DNA of 64,000 nt from Flavobacterium tegetincola DSM 22377 (GTDB taxonomy: Bacteria; Bacteroidota; Bacteroidia; Flavobacteriales; Flavobacteriaceae), in assembly GCF_000425485.1 (NCBI RefSeq), contig NZ_KE384386.1, positions 144,097-208,096 on the forward strand, in the 5' to 3' direction. The translations under genes and the position numbers were made by a program. Of the stretch, positions 26,862 to 35,760 are shown in pieces. The number at the start of each line of letters is the position of its first letter. Position 1 is the stretch's first letter. The notes beneath the pieces were generated by a model, which was not told where the DNA came from, did no database searches, and worked only from the letters and a program-made list of their open reading frames with translations.

Positions 26862-29486
26862 ATGAAAATTTTAAAAATTCAAGCTTTAAGAGGTCCTAAC
26901 ATATGGAGTATCTCGCGCAAAAAACTGATTCAAATGCGATTGGATTTGGAGGAAATCGAACAATTTCCTACCGATAAAATTGATGGATTTGCGGAACGAA
27001 TCGAAACTATGTTTCCTACTATGTATGAACACCGATGTTCTGAAGGTGAAGCGGGCGGTTTTTTCTCTCGTGTAAGACGCGGTACTTGGATGGGACATGT
27101 TATTGAACATATTGCTTTGGAAATTCAAACATTAGCAGGAATGGAAACCGGCTTTGGTCGAACTCGTGAAACAAAAACTCCTGGTACATATAATGTTGTT
27201 TTCAGTTACACTGAAGAAACCGTTGGAATGTTTGCCGCTGAATCATCGGTACGAATTGCAGAGGCTTTAATAGCTGGAACCGAGTATGATTTAGAAGCAG
27301 ACATACAAGAAATGCGTGAAATTCGAGAACGCGTTCGACTTGGGCCAAGTACAGGAAGTATTGTGGAAGAAGCGGTTGCAAGAGATATTCCGTGGATAAG
27401 ATTGAGTACAAATTCATTGGTTCAATTGGGTTACGGAATCAATCAAATGCGTTTTCAAGCCACAATTACGTGCAAGACGAGTAACATCGCCGTTGATATT
27501 GCTTGCAATAAGGAAGAAACAAAACGAATGTTGGATCAAGCATCCGTGCCTGTTGCCCAAGGTAGCATTTGTGTTGATCTAGAAGATTTAGAAGCGACTG
27601 TGGCAAAAATTGGTTATCCAATCGTACTAAAACCTTTAGATGGAAATCATGGAAAAGGAGCTTCAATCAATATTACAAACTGGGAAGATGCCGCTGAAGG
27701 TTTGATTTATGCTCAAAAATACAGCAGACGTGTTATCGTTGAGAAATTTATCACCGGTTTTGATTTTAGAGTTCTAGTCATTGATAACAAACTTGTTGCA
27801 GCTGCTAAAAGAGTTCCCGCACATGTTATTGGTAATGGAAAATCGACTATTCAAGAGCTTATTGATGTTACCAATGAAGATCCGCGTCGTGGCTATGGAC
27901 ATGAAAATGTGCTGACTCAAATTGATGTGGACCGCGATACTTTGGATTTACTGAAAAAAGCAGAAATGACACTTGAGACTGTTGCAAATAATGGTGAAAT
28001 TATCTATTTAAAATCAACAGCAAATTTAAGTACCGGCGGAACTTCAGTGGATGTGACTGATATGATGCATCCCGAAAACATATTTTTAGCAGAACGAATT
28101 TCAAGAATTATTGGCCTTGACGTTTGTGGTGTGGATATTATGGCTGAAAATTTAACCCAACCTTTGAAAGAAAATGGCGGTTGTATTTTAGAAGTAAATG
28201 CGGCACCAGGATTCAGAATGCACTTGGCTCCATCGGAAGGATTGCCAAGAAACGTTGCTGCACCCGTAATTGACATGCTGTATCCTCCGGGAAAACCAAG
28301 TAGAATTCCAATTATTGCTGTAACGGGAACCAACGGAAAAACAACTACGACCCGACTTTTAGCACATATTGTAAAAAATAATGGCTATAAAGTAGGTTTC
28401 ACTACTTCCGATGGAATTTATGTACAAAATCATTTGATGGAAAAAGGCGACACTACGGGACCACTTTCGGCTGAATATATTTTGAAAGATCCAACAGTAG
28501 AATTTGCAGTATTAGAAACAGCTCGAGGTGGAATTCTACGATCAGGAATGGGTTTCAGTCGTTGTGATATTGCGGTAATTACCAACATCCAAGAAGATCA
28601 TTTGGGTTTGAACGACATTCATAATTTAAAAGATTTGGCACGTGTTAAAAGTACAGTTGCCGAAAGTGTAAAAAAAGACGGTTGGGCGGTTTTAAATGCC
28701 GATGATCCAGAATGTGTAGAAATTGGATCCAAACTAAAATGCAATGTAGCTTACTTTAGCATGGACGAAGATCAGCCTTTTGTGAAAAAACTTTCTAAAG
28801 AAGGTAGAATTGTAGCTGTTTTTGAAAATGGATTTTTAACGGTTAAGAAAGGCGAATGGAAAATTCGTGTAGAACGCGTTTCCCATGTGCCACTTACACT
28901 TGGTGGTAAAGCAAAATTTATGATTGCAAATGCACTTGCAGCTACATTAGCCAGTTATTTGTGGGGATTCAAAACAGAAGACATCAGCCTTTCGTTACAA
29001 ACTTTTATACCTGGAGTTGCACAAACGCCGGGACGAATGAATATTTTCGAATTCAAACGTTTCAAAGTATTAATCGATTTTGCACACAATCCTTCTGGAT
29101 ATTTAGGCGTGGAAGATTACTTGAGTTCAGTGGAAGCCAACAAAAAAATTGGAATTATAGCTGGCGTGGGTGACCGTCGCGACGAAGATATTATGGAATG
29201 TGCTAAAATTGCCGGCAGAATGTTTGACCATATCATCATTCGTCAGGAAAAACATTTAAGAGGTAGAACCGAACAGGAATTGATTGATTTAATTTTAGAA
29301 GGTATTGCTTTGAGTGGCAATAACGTGACTTATGAAATTATACCTAAAGAAGTGGAAGCCATCAGACATGCGATCAATAGTGCTGAAGAAGGTACTTTTA
29401 TCACCGCTTTAAGTGATGTGGTTACAAATGCAATTGAAATTGTGCAACATTATTTGGACAAAGAAAATGAAGAAGGTGTAATTTAA
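26862..29486 (+). CDS. cphA: Cyanophycin synthetase
   Basis: This 874-residue enzyme builds cyanophycin from Asp and Arg with ATP. The N-terminal domain (1-160) shows MKILKIQALRGPNIWS. An ATP-grasp domain (about 200-480) contains IVLKPLDGNHGKGASINI and EVNAAPGFRMH. The C-terminal Mur-ligase-like domain (about 485-870) has the P-loop AVTGTNGKTTTTRLLAHI and DFAHNPSGY. Length and domain order match CphA1. With divergent cyanophycinase and isoaspartyl peptidase it forms a complete synthesis and mobilisation module for a nitrogen and carbon reserve, which is widely distributed in heterotrophs as well as cyanobacteria. Confidence 0.96.
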   Translation: MKILKIQALRGPNIWSISRKKLIQMRLDLEEIEQFPTDKIDGFAERIETMFPTMYEHRCSEGEAGGFFSRVRRGTWMGHVIEHIALEIQTLAGMETGFGRTRETKTPGTYNVVFSYTEETVGMFAAESSVRIAEALIAGTEYDLEADIQEMREIRERVRLGPSTGSIVEEAVARDIPWIRLSTNSLVQLGYGINQMRFQATITCKTSNIAVDIACNKEETKRMLDQASVPVAQGSICVDLEDLEATVAKIGYPIVLKPLDGNHGKGASINITNWEDAAEGLIYAQKYSRRVIVEKFITGFDFRVLVIDNKLVAAAKRVPAHVIGNGKSTIQELIDVTNEDPRRGYGHENVLTQIDVDRDTLDLLKKAEMTLETVANNGEIIYLKSTANLSTGGTSVDVTDMMHPENIFLAERISRIIGLDVCGVDIMAENLTQPLKENGGCILEVNAAPGFRMHLAPSEGLPRNVAAPVIDMLYPPGKPSRIPIIAVTGTNGKTTTTRLLAHIVKNNGYKVGFTTSDGIYVQNHLMEKGDTTGPLSAEYILKDPTVEFAVLETARGGILRSGMGFSRCDIAVITNIQEDHLGLNDIHNLKDLARVKSTVAESVKKDGWAVLNADDPECVEIGSKLKCNVAYFSMDEDQPFVKKLSKEGRIVAVFENGFLTVKKGEWKIRVERVSHVPLTLGGKAKFMIANALAATLASYLWGFKTEDISLSLQTFIPGVAQTPGRMNIFEFKRFKVLIDFAHNPSGYLGVEDYLSSVEANKKIGIIAGVGDRRDEDIMECAKIAGRMFDHIIIRQEKHLRGRTEQELIDLILEGIALSGNNVTYEIIPKEVEAIRHAINSAEEGTFITALSDVVTNAIEIVQHYLDKENEEGVI

Positions 29487-29505
29487 AACATTCCTATAAT
29501 GAATA

Positions 29506-29558
29506 ACCATCACTTAAATCTCAATTATTTTAGAATGTTTAAGTGATGGTTTTTTATT
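29506..29558 (+). terminator. Terminator of cphA
   Basis: A 14-bp perfect stem (AACCATCACTTAAA with TTTAAGTGATGGTT, 29506-29552) is followed by Ts on the plus strand. Confidence 0.88.
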
Positions 29559-29719
29559 TGAAAAAATTTAAGCTCTGCATTATTGATGCATGTCCTCGGA
29601 TTTAATGCTGTACAATAAGATAATCTACGATTGAACTATTTCAACAGAATTTAGAGTGTTTTTCTGAAAGCAACTTGAAAATGTTCATGACTATTAAAAC
29701 ATAGAAATCACATCAACAT

Positions 29720-30436
29720 TTAATCCTTTTTTTCCTTCCAAGCTTTAAATCGAATTAAAGTATTGGGGTCAATTGGTGGATAAATTCCAAAAATTGATTT
29801 TCCAGCTACAACTTCTTCCATTACAAAATTTTCAAATAAAGTCATTTGCAACGATTCTTCAGCTACATCATCGGCAATTTCTTGCGGGATAACAATTACA
29901 CCTTCGTCATCTCCAACAATTACATCTCCTGGAAAAACAGCAACATCACCACAACCAATTGGCTCATTTAATGCAATAGCTTGATGCAAAATTAAATTTG
30001 TTGCAATACTCGTTCGTTGATGGTACGAGTGAATTTCGAGCGGTTCAATTTCACTAGAATCTCTAAAACCGCCATCGGTTACAATTCCAGCAACGCCGCG
30101 TTTCATTAGTCTTGTAATTAAAATAGAACCTGCAGAAGCCGCTCGAGCATCTTTTCTACTGTCAATTACAAGTACACTTCCTTCCGGACAGTCTTCGATA
30201 GCTACTCGTTGAGGATGTTTTAAATCCTCAAAGACTTTTAACGAATTAAGATCTTCTCGTGCAGGAATATAACGTAAAGTGTAAGCTTCTCCGACCATAT
30301 TTCCTTTACCTTTTTTTAAAGGAAAAACATTTTGAATACAAAGGTTTCTAAATCCTCTTTTAAACAAACAAGTAGATAAAGTTGCGGTACTTATTTGTAG
30401 CAATTTTTCTCGCGTTTCTTGTCGTAATTTTTTCAT
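29720..30436 (-). CDS. RraA-family aldolase-like protein beside the alginate locus
   Basis: This 238-residue protein belongs to the RraA / 4-hydroxy-4-methyl-2-oxoglutarate aldolase family (once called dimethylmenaquinone methyltransferase). It has the fold-typical VTDGGFRDSSEIE (substrate-binding Arg-Asp) and the C-terminal GDVIVGDDEGVIVIP. Family members act as divalent-metal aldolases or decarboxylases of 2-oxo acids, or as RNase E regulators; the latter is unlikely in this phylum. It diverges from the PL6 lyase, and the two share a palindromic promoter with a GntR-type operator. I infer control by alginate and a role in 2-oxo acid metabolism downstream of uronates. Confidence 0.88.
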   Translation of the reverse strand: MKKLRQETREKLLQISTATLSTCLFKRGFRNLCIQNVFPLKKGKGNMVGEAYTLRYIPAREDLNSLKVFEDLKHPQRVAIEDCPEGSVLVIDSRKDARAASAGSILITRLMKRGVAGIVTDGGFRDSSEIEPLEIHSYHQRTSIATNLILHQAIALNEPIGCGDVAVFPGDVIVGDDEGVIVIPQEIADDVAEESLQMTLFENFVMEEVVAGKSIFGIYPPIDPNTLIRFKAWKEKKD

Positions 30437-30485
30437 TATTCTAAAAATTAACAGTTTTATTTTCCTAAATTCTTTTTTTATCCTA

Positions 30486-30503
30486 CAAATATATATATAT
30501 TTG
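30486..30503. promoter_or_regulatory. Symmetric divergent promoter of the RraA and PL6 genes
   Basis: The 18-bp perfect palindrome CAAATATATATATATTTG contains a TATATTTG -7 box on each strand (minus 30493 to 30486; plus 30496 to 30503). The plus box reads toward PL6 (ATG 30539) and the minus box toward the RraA gene (ATG 30436). The right end overlaps the operator at 30502-30524. Confidence 0.65.
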
Positions 30504-30524
30504 GTAATCCAAACTGGTTAACCA
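30502..30524. promoter_or_regulatory. Predicted GntR operator 1 (RraA / PL6)
   Basis: Two boxes, TGGTAATCCA (30502-30511) and TGGTTAACCA (30515-30524), have centres 13 bp apart. They resemble the TGGT-NN-ACCA operators of FadR-type GntR regulators. The first box overlaps the plus-strand -7 element, the arrangement expected for a repressor. Confidence 0.7.
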
Positions 30525-30538
30525 ATTTAATTTTTAAT

Positions 30539-32872
30539 ATGATTGCAAATAAATTACTCTTAATTCTCTTTACTTTCTTTATAATTAATTCAAATTCAAT
30601 AGATACAAAACAGTTTCTTGTTAAAGATAAAAAAGAATTTAACGAAGCTGTAAAAAATGCTAAACCGGGCGATGAAATTATTTTAGCAAATGGAGTTTGG
30701 AACGATACTGAACTTGTTTTTAAACAAAAAGGAACCAAAGAACAACCAATAACACTTCGAGCAGAAGAAAATGGTAAGGTAATTTTAAGTGGTTTGTCAA
30801 ATCTAAGTATTTCTGGTGAATACTTAATTATTAAAGGTCTCGTTTTTAAAAATGGCTTCACTCCTACTACTGAAGTTATTTCTTTTAGAACGAATAGTAA
30901 AAATTTAGCCAACAATTGCCGTCTTACTGAATGTGTGATTGATAATTACAGCAATCCTGAACGCCACGAGTCGGATTATTGGATATCGGTTTACGGAAAA
31001 AATAATCGAATCGACCACAACCACATAGAAGGTAAGCGAAATTTAGGTGTAACAATGGCAGTTCGCTTAAACTCTGTTGAAAGTCAAGAAAATAACCATA
31101 GAATTGACCATAATTACTTCGGACCACGACCTAATTTAGGTTCAAATGGTGGAGAAACGTTACGAATTGGAACGAGTCATTATTCGCTAACCAATTCTAA
31201 AACAGTTGTCGAATACAATTACTTTGACCGTTGCAACGGCGAACACGAAATCATTTCTAATAAATCAGGACAAAATACGTATCGATTCAATACTTTTTTT
31301 GAATGTACCGGAACGTTGACCATGCGTCATGGAAGTCAAACTCATGTGGAAGGAAACGTTTTTATTGGAAACAATAAACCCAATACAGGAGGAATTCGTG
31401 TTATTAATGGACAACAAACAGTGATTGACAACTATTTAATCGGATTGACAGGTTATCGTTTTAGAGGTGCTTTTGTAATAATGAATGGAGTTCCTAATTC
31501 AACCATCAACCGATACCATCAAGTAAAAGATGCCGTTGTTAAAAATAACACGTTTGTAGATTGCGATTATATTCAATTTTGTGCAGGAAGCGATGCAGAA
31601 CGAAGCGCTACTCCAGAAACATCGTTCTTTGAAAATAATGTGGTTTTCAATCAAAAACGTGATTCTGTTTTCACTATTTATGATGACATCAGTGGAATTA
31701 CTTTCGAAAAAAATATAATTTCTCCAAACGTTATTACTGGAATTGACAACGGTTTCAAGAAGTCAAAAATGACTTTAGTAAAAAACAAAATGGGTTATTT
31801 AGTCCCAAAATCCAAGGACATTAAAAAATTATTTGAAGTTAATAAAGATATTGCCACTAAAGAAAACACAGGTGCTAGCTGGTATTCGAAAGCGTATAAA
31901 GATGTTGCATTCAACTCGGGTAAAATCATAAAAGTTGCAGCTGGAATCAATACTTTATTTGATGCCGTAAAAGATTCCAATCCTGGTGATATTATTGAAT
32001 TGACTTCATCCGAAGTTTATTTGGTTACCAAAACAATTTCACTGCAACATCCTATTACTATAAAAAGTACTTTGGATAAAAAACCAACACTTTTGTTCGA
32101 AAAGAAATCCTTTTTTCAAATTGAAAATGGCGGAAGTCTTTCCTTAGATGGCGTAATTATTGACGGTAAAGAATCTCCTGATTATGCTGGAAATGCTGTA
32201 ATTACGACTAGTAAATATTCAATGACGCACAATTACACGATTCATATTAACAACTGTGTTTTTCAAAATTTAGATGTTAATCATACGTTCGATGTAATTC
32301 AAGTATTTAAAAATACGTTTGCAGATGAAATCAAAATTGAAAATTCAACATTCAAAAATATCAATGGAAACATCATGCTTTCTGATAAAGAAATTGACGA
32401 TATTGGGGTTTACAATGCAGAAAATGTGATTTTGAAAAACAATATTTTTACAAACATTCAAGGTGCTGTTTTAAATTTATACCGTGGAGGAACGGACGAA
32501 AGTACGTTTGGACCCTATATAGAAGTGGACCATTGCGTTTTCAATAATGTAGGCTTTGGAAAAAGAAACAAAACGGAAAGCAGTATTTCCACTTATGGCG
32601 TTCAGGTAAATTACATTAAAAACTCTATTTTTGAAAATTGCAAACCCGTTAAAATGTATTTAGTAGTAGGCGAACCAATTGTTGAAATTGAAAATACAAA
32701 TTTCTACAAAACAGCCGATATGCAAATCACAGGTGATCAAAAATTCAATACAAACAATATTACTAAAATAAATCCAAATTTTGAATCAGATGCTTCATTT
32801 AAGCTGAACCAAAATTCTCCTTTAAAAGGAAAAGCGACAGACGGATTAGATATTGGTTTACTTTCAAAATAA
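30539..32872 (+). CDS. PL6 family alginate lyase
   Basis: This 777-residue exported beta-helix lyase cleaves alginate by beta-elimination. The signal peptide covers about residues 1-20. The N-terminal PL6 helix (about 25-400) carries the catalytic set with the exact spacing known from chondroitinase B: Glu235-x-Glu237, Lys242 and Arg263 (the latter 21 residues on) within GEHEIISNKSG and LTMRHG. A second beta-helix half (about 430-777) makes this the long two-domain type. It opens the plus-strand alginate operon, 6 bp before the PL17 gene. Specificity (MG, M or G blocks) cannot be read from sequence alone. Confidence 0.94.
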   Translation: MIANKLLLILFTFFIINSNSIDTKQFLVKDKKEFNEAVKNAKPGDEIILANGVWNDTELVFKQKGTKEQPITLRAEENGKVILSGLSNLSISGEYLIIKGLVFKNGFTPTTEVISFRTNSKNLANNCRLTECVIDNYSNPERHESDYWISVYGKNNRIDHNHIEGKRNLGVTMAVRLNSVESQENNHRIDHNYFGPRPNLGSNGGETLRIGTSHYSLTNSKTVVEYNYFDRCNGEHEIISNKSGQNTYRFNTFFECTGTLTMRHGSQTHVEGNVFIGNNKPNTGGIRVINGQQTVIDNYLIGLTGYRFRGAFVIMNGVPNSTINRYHQVKDAVVKNNTFVDCDYIQFCAGSDAERSATPETSFFENNVVFNQKRDSVFTIYDDISGITFEKNIISPNVITGIDNGFKKSKMTLVKNKMGYLVPKSKDIKKLFEVNKDIATKENTGASWYSKAYKDVAFNSGKIIKVAAGINTLFDAVKDSNPGDIIELTSSEVYLVTKTISLQHPITIKSTLDKKPTLLFEKKSFFQIENGGSLSLDGVIIDGKESPDYAGNAVITTSKYSMTHNYTIHINNCVFQNLDVNHTFDVIQVFKNTFADEIKIENSTFKNINGNIMLSDKEIDDIGVYNAENVILKNNIFTNIQGAVLNLYRGGTDESTFGPYIEVDHCVFNNVGFGKRNKTESSISTYGVQVNYIKNSIFENCKPVKMYLVVGEPIVEIENTNFYKTADMQITGDQKFNTNNITKINPNFESDASFKLNQNSPLKGKATDGLDIGLLSK

Positions 32873-32878
32873 AAAATA

Positions 32879-35140
32879 ATGATTGTTTTTAAAAATATAA
32901 TTACCACATCTGCTTTTGTACTTTGTTGCTTATTTGGTATTCAAACTAAAGCTCAAAATCACCCCAATTTGATATTGACGAAGGCAAGTGTGGCAGAAAT
33001 GAGAAGTCAACTCGGAAAAGTAGCACTTTTTGACAAAAGTCTTGCAGATGCAAAAACTGAAGTTGATGCTGTTATTTTGATAGGAATTATTGTGCCGATT
33101 CCGAAAGATATGGCGGGAGGTTTCACACATGAACAGCATAAAAAAAATTATACGATTCTTCAAAAAGCGGGTGTTTTATATCAGTTGACACAAGATGAAA
33201 AATATGCTGTTTACATTAAAAATATGCTTTTCGCTTATGCAAAAATGTATCCTACTTTACCTTTACATCCACAAGAACGCTCCTATGCGAGAGGAAAATT
33301 ATTCTGGCAAGCCTTAAACGACGCCAATTGGTTGGTTTATGTAAGTCAATCATACGATTGTGTTTATGACTATTTATCTAAGAAAGACCGCATCTATTTG
33401 GAGAAAAACTTATTCAAACCTTTTGCTTCATTTTTATCTGAAGGCTCGCCACAATTTTTCAATAGAATTCACAACCACAGTACTTGGGGAAATGTAGCCG
33501 TTGGTATGATTGGTCTGGTAATGAATGATGAAAAATATGTTGATTATGCCTTGAATGGTTTAAAAATAGATAACATAAATCCAAATGCTAAAGACAATGA
33601 CGGTGGGTTTATTAAAGTGGCAGGACAAAAAACGGGCTTTTTAGCCAACCTTGACGACCCGTTTTCACCTGATGGTTATTATACAGAAGGACCATATTAC
33701 CAGCGTTATGCAATGTATCCCTTTATGACTTTTGCGGTAGCGCTGCAAAATAACCGACCTGATTTAGAAATATTTGACCATAAAAATGGCGTACTTATCA
33801 AAGCCGTTTACGCTTTACTGAATTTAACCAACTTCAATGGAGAGTTTTTCCCTTTGAATGACGCTCAAAAAGGAATGTCCATTTATTCTAAAGAATTAGT
33901 AACCGCTGTAGATATTGCATACTATTTCGGGAATAAAGACACTTCCCTCCTTTCGGTAGCTGCAAAACAAGGAAGAGTACAATTGGATGATGCCGGTTTC
34001 GCTGTTGCAAAAGCGATTCAGGAAAAAAAGCAAACTCCATTTATAAAAAAATCCCTGAATTTATCAGATGGTTCAGATGGAACACAAGGTGGAATCGGTA
34101 TTTTACGTGCTCAAAAAGGCAGCGATGATTTTAGTTTGGTTTTAAAATACTGTTCACAAGGTTTGAGTCATGGGCATTACGACAAACTTTCGTTTTCTTT
34201 TTATAACAATGAAAATGAGATTTATCAAGATTACGGATTGGCTCGTTTTGTAAATATTGATCAAAAAAATGGCGGAGGTTATTTGAAAGAAAATAATTCT
34301 TGGGCCAAACAAACCATCGCTCATAATACAATTACGCAAGACGAAACTTCTCATTTTGACAATGATTTTGAAACGGGAAGTAAGTTTGCATCCGAACTAA
34401 TTTATTTTGACAGCAGTAATCCAAAACAACAAGTAATTTGCAGCAAAGAAACTAATGCTTATCCTGATACCGAATTAAAACGTACCATGGCATTGTTAAC
34501 GCTAGAAAATTTTGAAAACCCAATTTTGATTGATTTATTTTCTATTACTTCGAAATCAACCCATCAATATGATTTACCTTATTATTATTTAGGTCAAATG
34601 ATTGATGCTAATTTCAAATATGAAACTCCAACAGTATTAGAACCTTTGGGAACTAAATTTGGGTACCAACATTTATGGAAAGTAGGTCATTCCACTTTGG
34701 AAAAAAATGAAACCACTCAGCTAACATGGCTTTCCAATTCGAAATTCAAGACAATAACAGCTGCATCTAAAAGTGGCGATGAAGTTATTTTTGCGAAAAT
34801 TGGAGCCAACGACCCAAAATTCAATTTACGAAACAACCCAGCAATTATTTTCCGAAGAAAAAATGCCAAAGACACACGATTCTTAACAATTACAGAAACA
34901 CATGGAAGTTATAGTCCAGTTACTGAAAGCGCTAAAAATGCATTCAGCAGTATTAAAGAATTGAAAATAATCCATGAAGACGAAAATTATGTGGTTGTTT
35001 CAATTTTAGATAAAAAAGACAAGAGTACACTCGTATTTTTAACGACAAGTAAAGCAGAATCAACTACAAAACATAATCTGACTATTGATACTAAAGAGTA
35101 TGAATGGACGGGAACATTATTAATTAAAACTTTAGAATAA
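32879..35140 (+). CDS. PL17 family oligoalginate lyase
   Basis: This 753-residue exolyase releases unsaturated monouronate from alginate oligomers. A signal peptide (1-25, ending TKAQ) indicates the periplasm or surface. The N-terminal alpha/alpha toroid (about 40-370) holds the catalytic NHSTWGNVAVG and the Tyr-rich YTEGPYYQRYAMYPF. The C-terminal beta-sandwich (heparinase II/III-like, about 390-750) has SHGHYDKLSFSFY with the probable metal-binding His. It lies between PL6 (6 bp) and kdgF (1 bp gap), so the three are translationally packed. Its product feeds KdgF. Confidence 0.95.
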   Translation: MIVFKNIITTSAFVLCCLFGIQTKAQNHPNLILTKASVAEMRSQLGKVALFDKSLADAKTEVDAVILIGIIVPIPKDMAGGFTHEQHKKNYTILQKAGVLYQLTQDEKYAVYIKNMLFAYAKMYPTLPLHPQERSYARGKLFWQALNDANWLVYVSQSYDCVYDYLSKKDRIYLEKNLFKPFASFLSEGSPQFFNRIHNHSTWGNVAVGMIGLVMNDEKYVDYALNGLKIDNINPNAKDNDGGFIKVAGQKTGFLANLDDPFSPDGYYTEGPYYQRYAMYPFMTFAVALQNNRPDLEIFDHKNGVLIKAVYALLNLTNFNGEFFPLNDAQKGMSIYSKELVTAVDIAYYFGNKDTSLLSVAAKQGRVQLDDAGFAVAKAIQEKKQTPFIKKSLNLSDGSDGTQGGIGILRAQKGSDDFSLVLKYCSQGLSHGHYDKLSFSFYNNENEIYQDYGLARFVNIDQKNGGGYLKENNSWAKQTIAHNTITQDETSHFDNDFETGSKFASELIYFDSSNPKQQVICSKETNAYPDTELKRTMALLTLENFENPILIDLFSITSKSTHQYDLPYYYLGQMIDANFKYETPTVLEPLGTKFGYQHLWKVGHSTLEKNETTQLTWLSNSKFKTITAASKSGDEVIFAKIGANDPKFNLRNNPAIIFRRKNAKDTRFLTITETHGSYSPVTESAKNAFSSIKELKIIHEDENYVVVSILDKKDKSTLVFLTTSKAESTTKHNLTIDTKEYEWTGTLLIKTLE

Positions 35141-35141
35141 T

Positions 35142-35489
35142 ATGATCACATTTGGAGCAAGTAAAGCGTTTATTATAGGAGACGAAATGGAATGGGAAAC
35201 CGTTGGCGATGGCGTGAAAAGAAAAATAATGGGTTATGACGACACCATAATGTTGGTAAATGTCGACTTTAAAAAAGGTAGTATCGGTCCGATACACCAA
35301 CATTATCATGCTCAAGTTACTTATGTAGTTAGTGGACAATTTGAAGTTACAGTTGGCAAAGAAACGAAACTCTTAAAAGCAGGCGACTGTTTTTATATCG
35401 AACCTCACATAATGCATGGAGCAGTTTGCCAAGAAGACGGAATGTTAGTGGATGTTTTTAGTCCCATTCGAGAAGATTTCATGCAGTAA
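35142..35489 (+). CDS. kdgF: KdgF-type cupin, uronate ring-opening enzyme
   Basis: This 115-residue small cupin promotes conversion of the 4,5-unsaturated monouronate to the linear DEH (4-deoxy-L-erythro-5-hexoseulose uronate). Metal ligands typical of KdgF are seen: His52-x-His54, Gln58 and His92, in IHQHYHAQVT and EPHIMHG. There is no signal peptide, so it is probably cytoplasmic. It begins 1 bp after the PL17 stop, matching its position in other alginate and pectin loci. The low-sequence-information cupin fold leaves a little doubt, but context is decisive. Confidence 0.92.
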   Translation: MITFGASKAFIIGDEMEWETVGDGVKRKIMGYDDTIMLVNVDFKKGSIGPIHQHYHAQVTYVVSGQFEVTVGKETKLLKAGDCFYIEPHIMHGAVCQEDGMLVDVFSPIREDFMQ

Positions 35490-35689
35490 AAAAGACAGAT
35501 TTTTAAAATTTGTTTATAAATCATTTCATTAGAGATAATCCTCACAATTATTTCTTTTGGAGTGATTTTTTTTTGCTGTTTATGATTTTAAATTACCAAT
35601 TAGACAATAAATACGCTTTAAAATAACAGTATCATAAAAAATTACAGTAAAAAAATATATTATTTATTTTTTAGATCCAAATTTTAATA

Positions 35690-35697
35690 TATATTTG
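35690..35697 (+). promoter_or_regulatory. -7 box TATATTTG of the SusC-SusD operon
   Basis: A perfect TAnnTTTG match 63 bp before the SusC ATG. The operator at 35709-35731 starts 12 bp downstream, at or just after the expected transcription start. Confidence 0.65.
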
Positions 35698-35708
35698 TGA
35701 AACCAAAC

Positions 35709-35731
35709 TGGTTCACCAATTTGGTTTACCA
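35709..35731. promoter_or_regulatory. Predicted GntR operator 2 (SusC)
   Basis: The boxes TGGTTCACCA (35709-35718) and TGGTTTACCA (35722-35731) have centres 13 bp apart. The position just downstream of the -7 box fits a repressor that blocks elongation or initiation. Confidence 0.72.
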
Positions 35732-35760
35732 AAAAATAATAACCAACCAATACCAAAAAA

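Noticed and set aside
30481..30538. TATA-rich stretch as a simple-sequence repeat only
   Set aside because: Its two ends are precise TATATTTG boxes facing opposite genes, so a promoter explains it better.
35490..35689. Possible small gene between kdgF and SusC
   Set aside because: Only short AT-rich frames without a start context. The region is explained as leader and promoter DNA.
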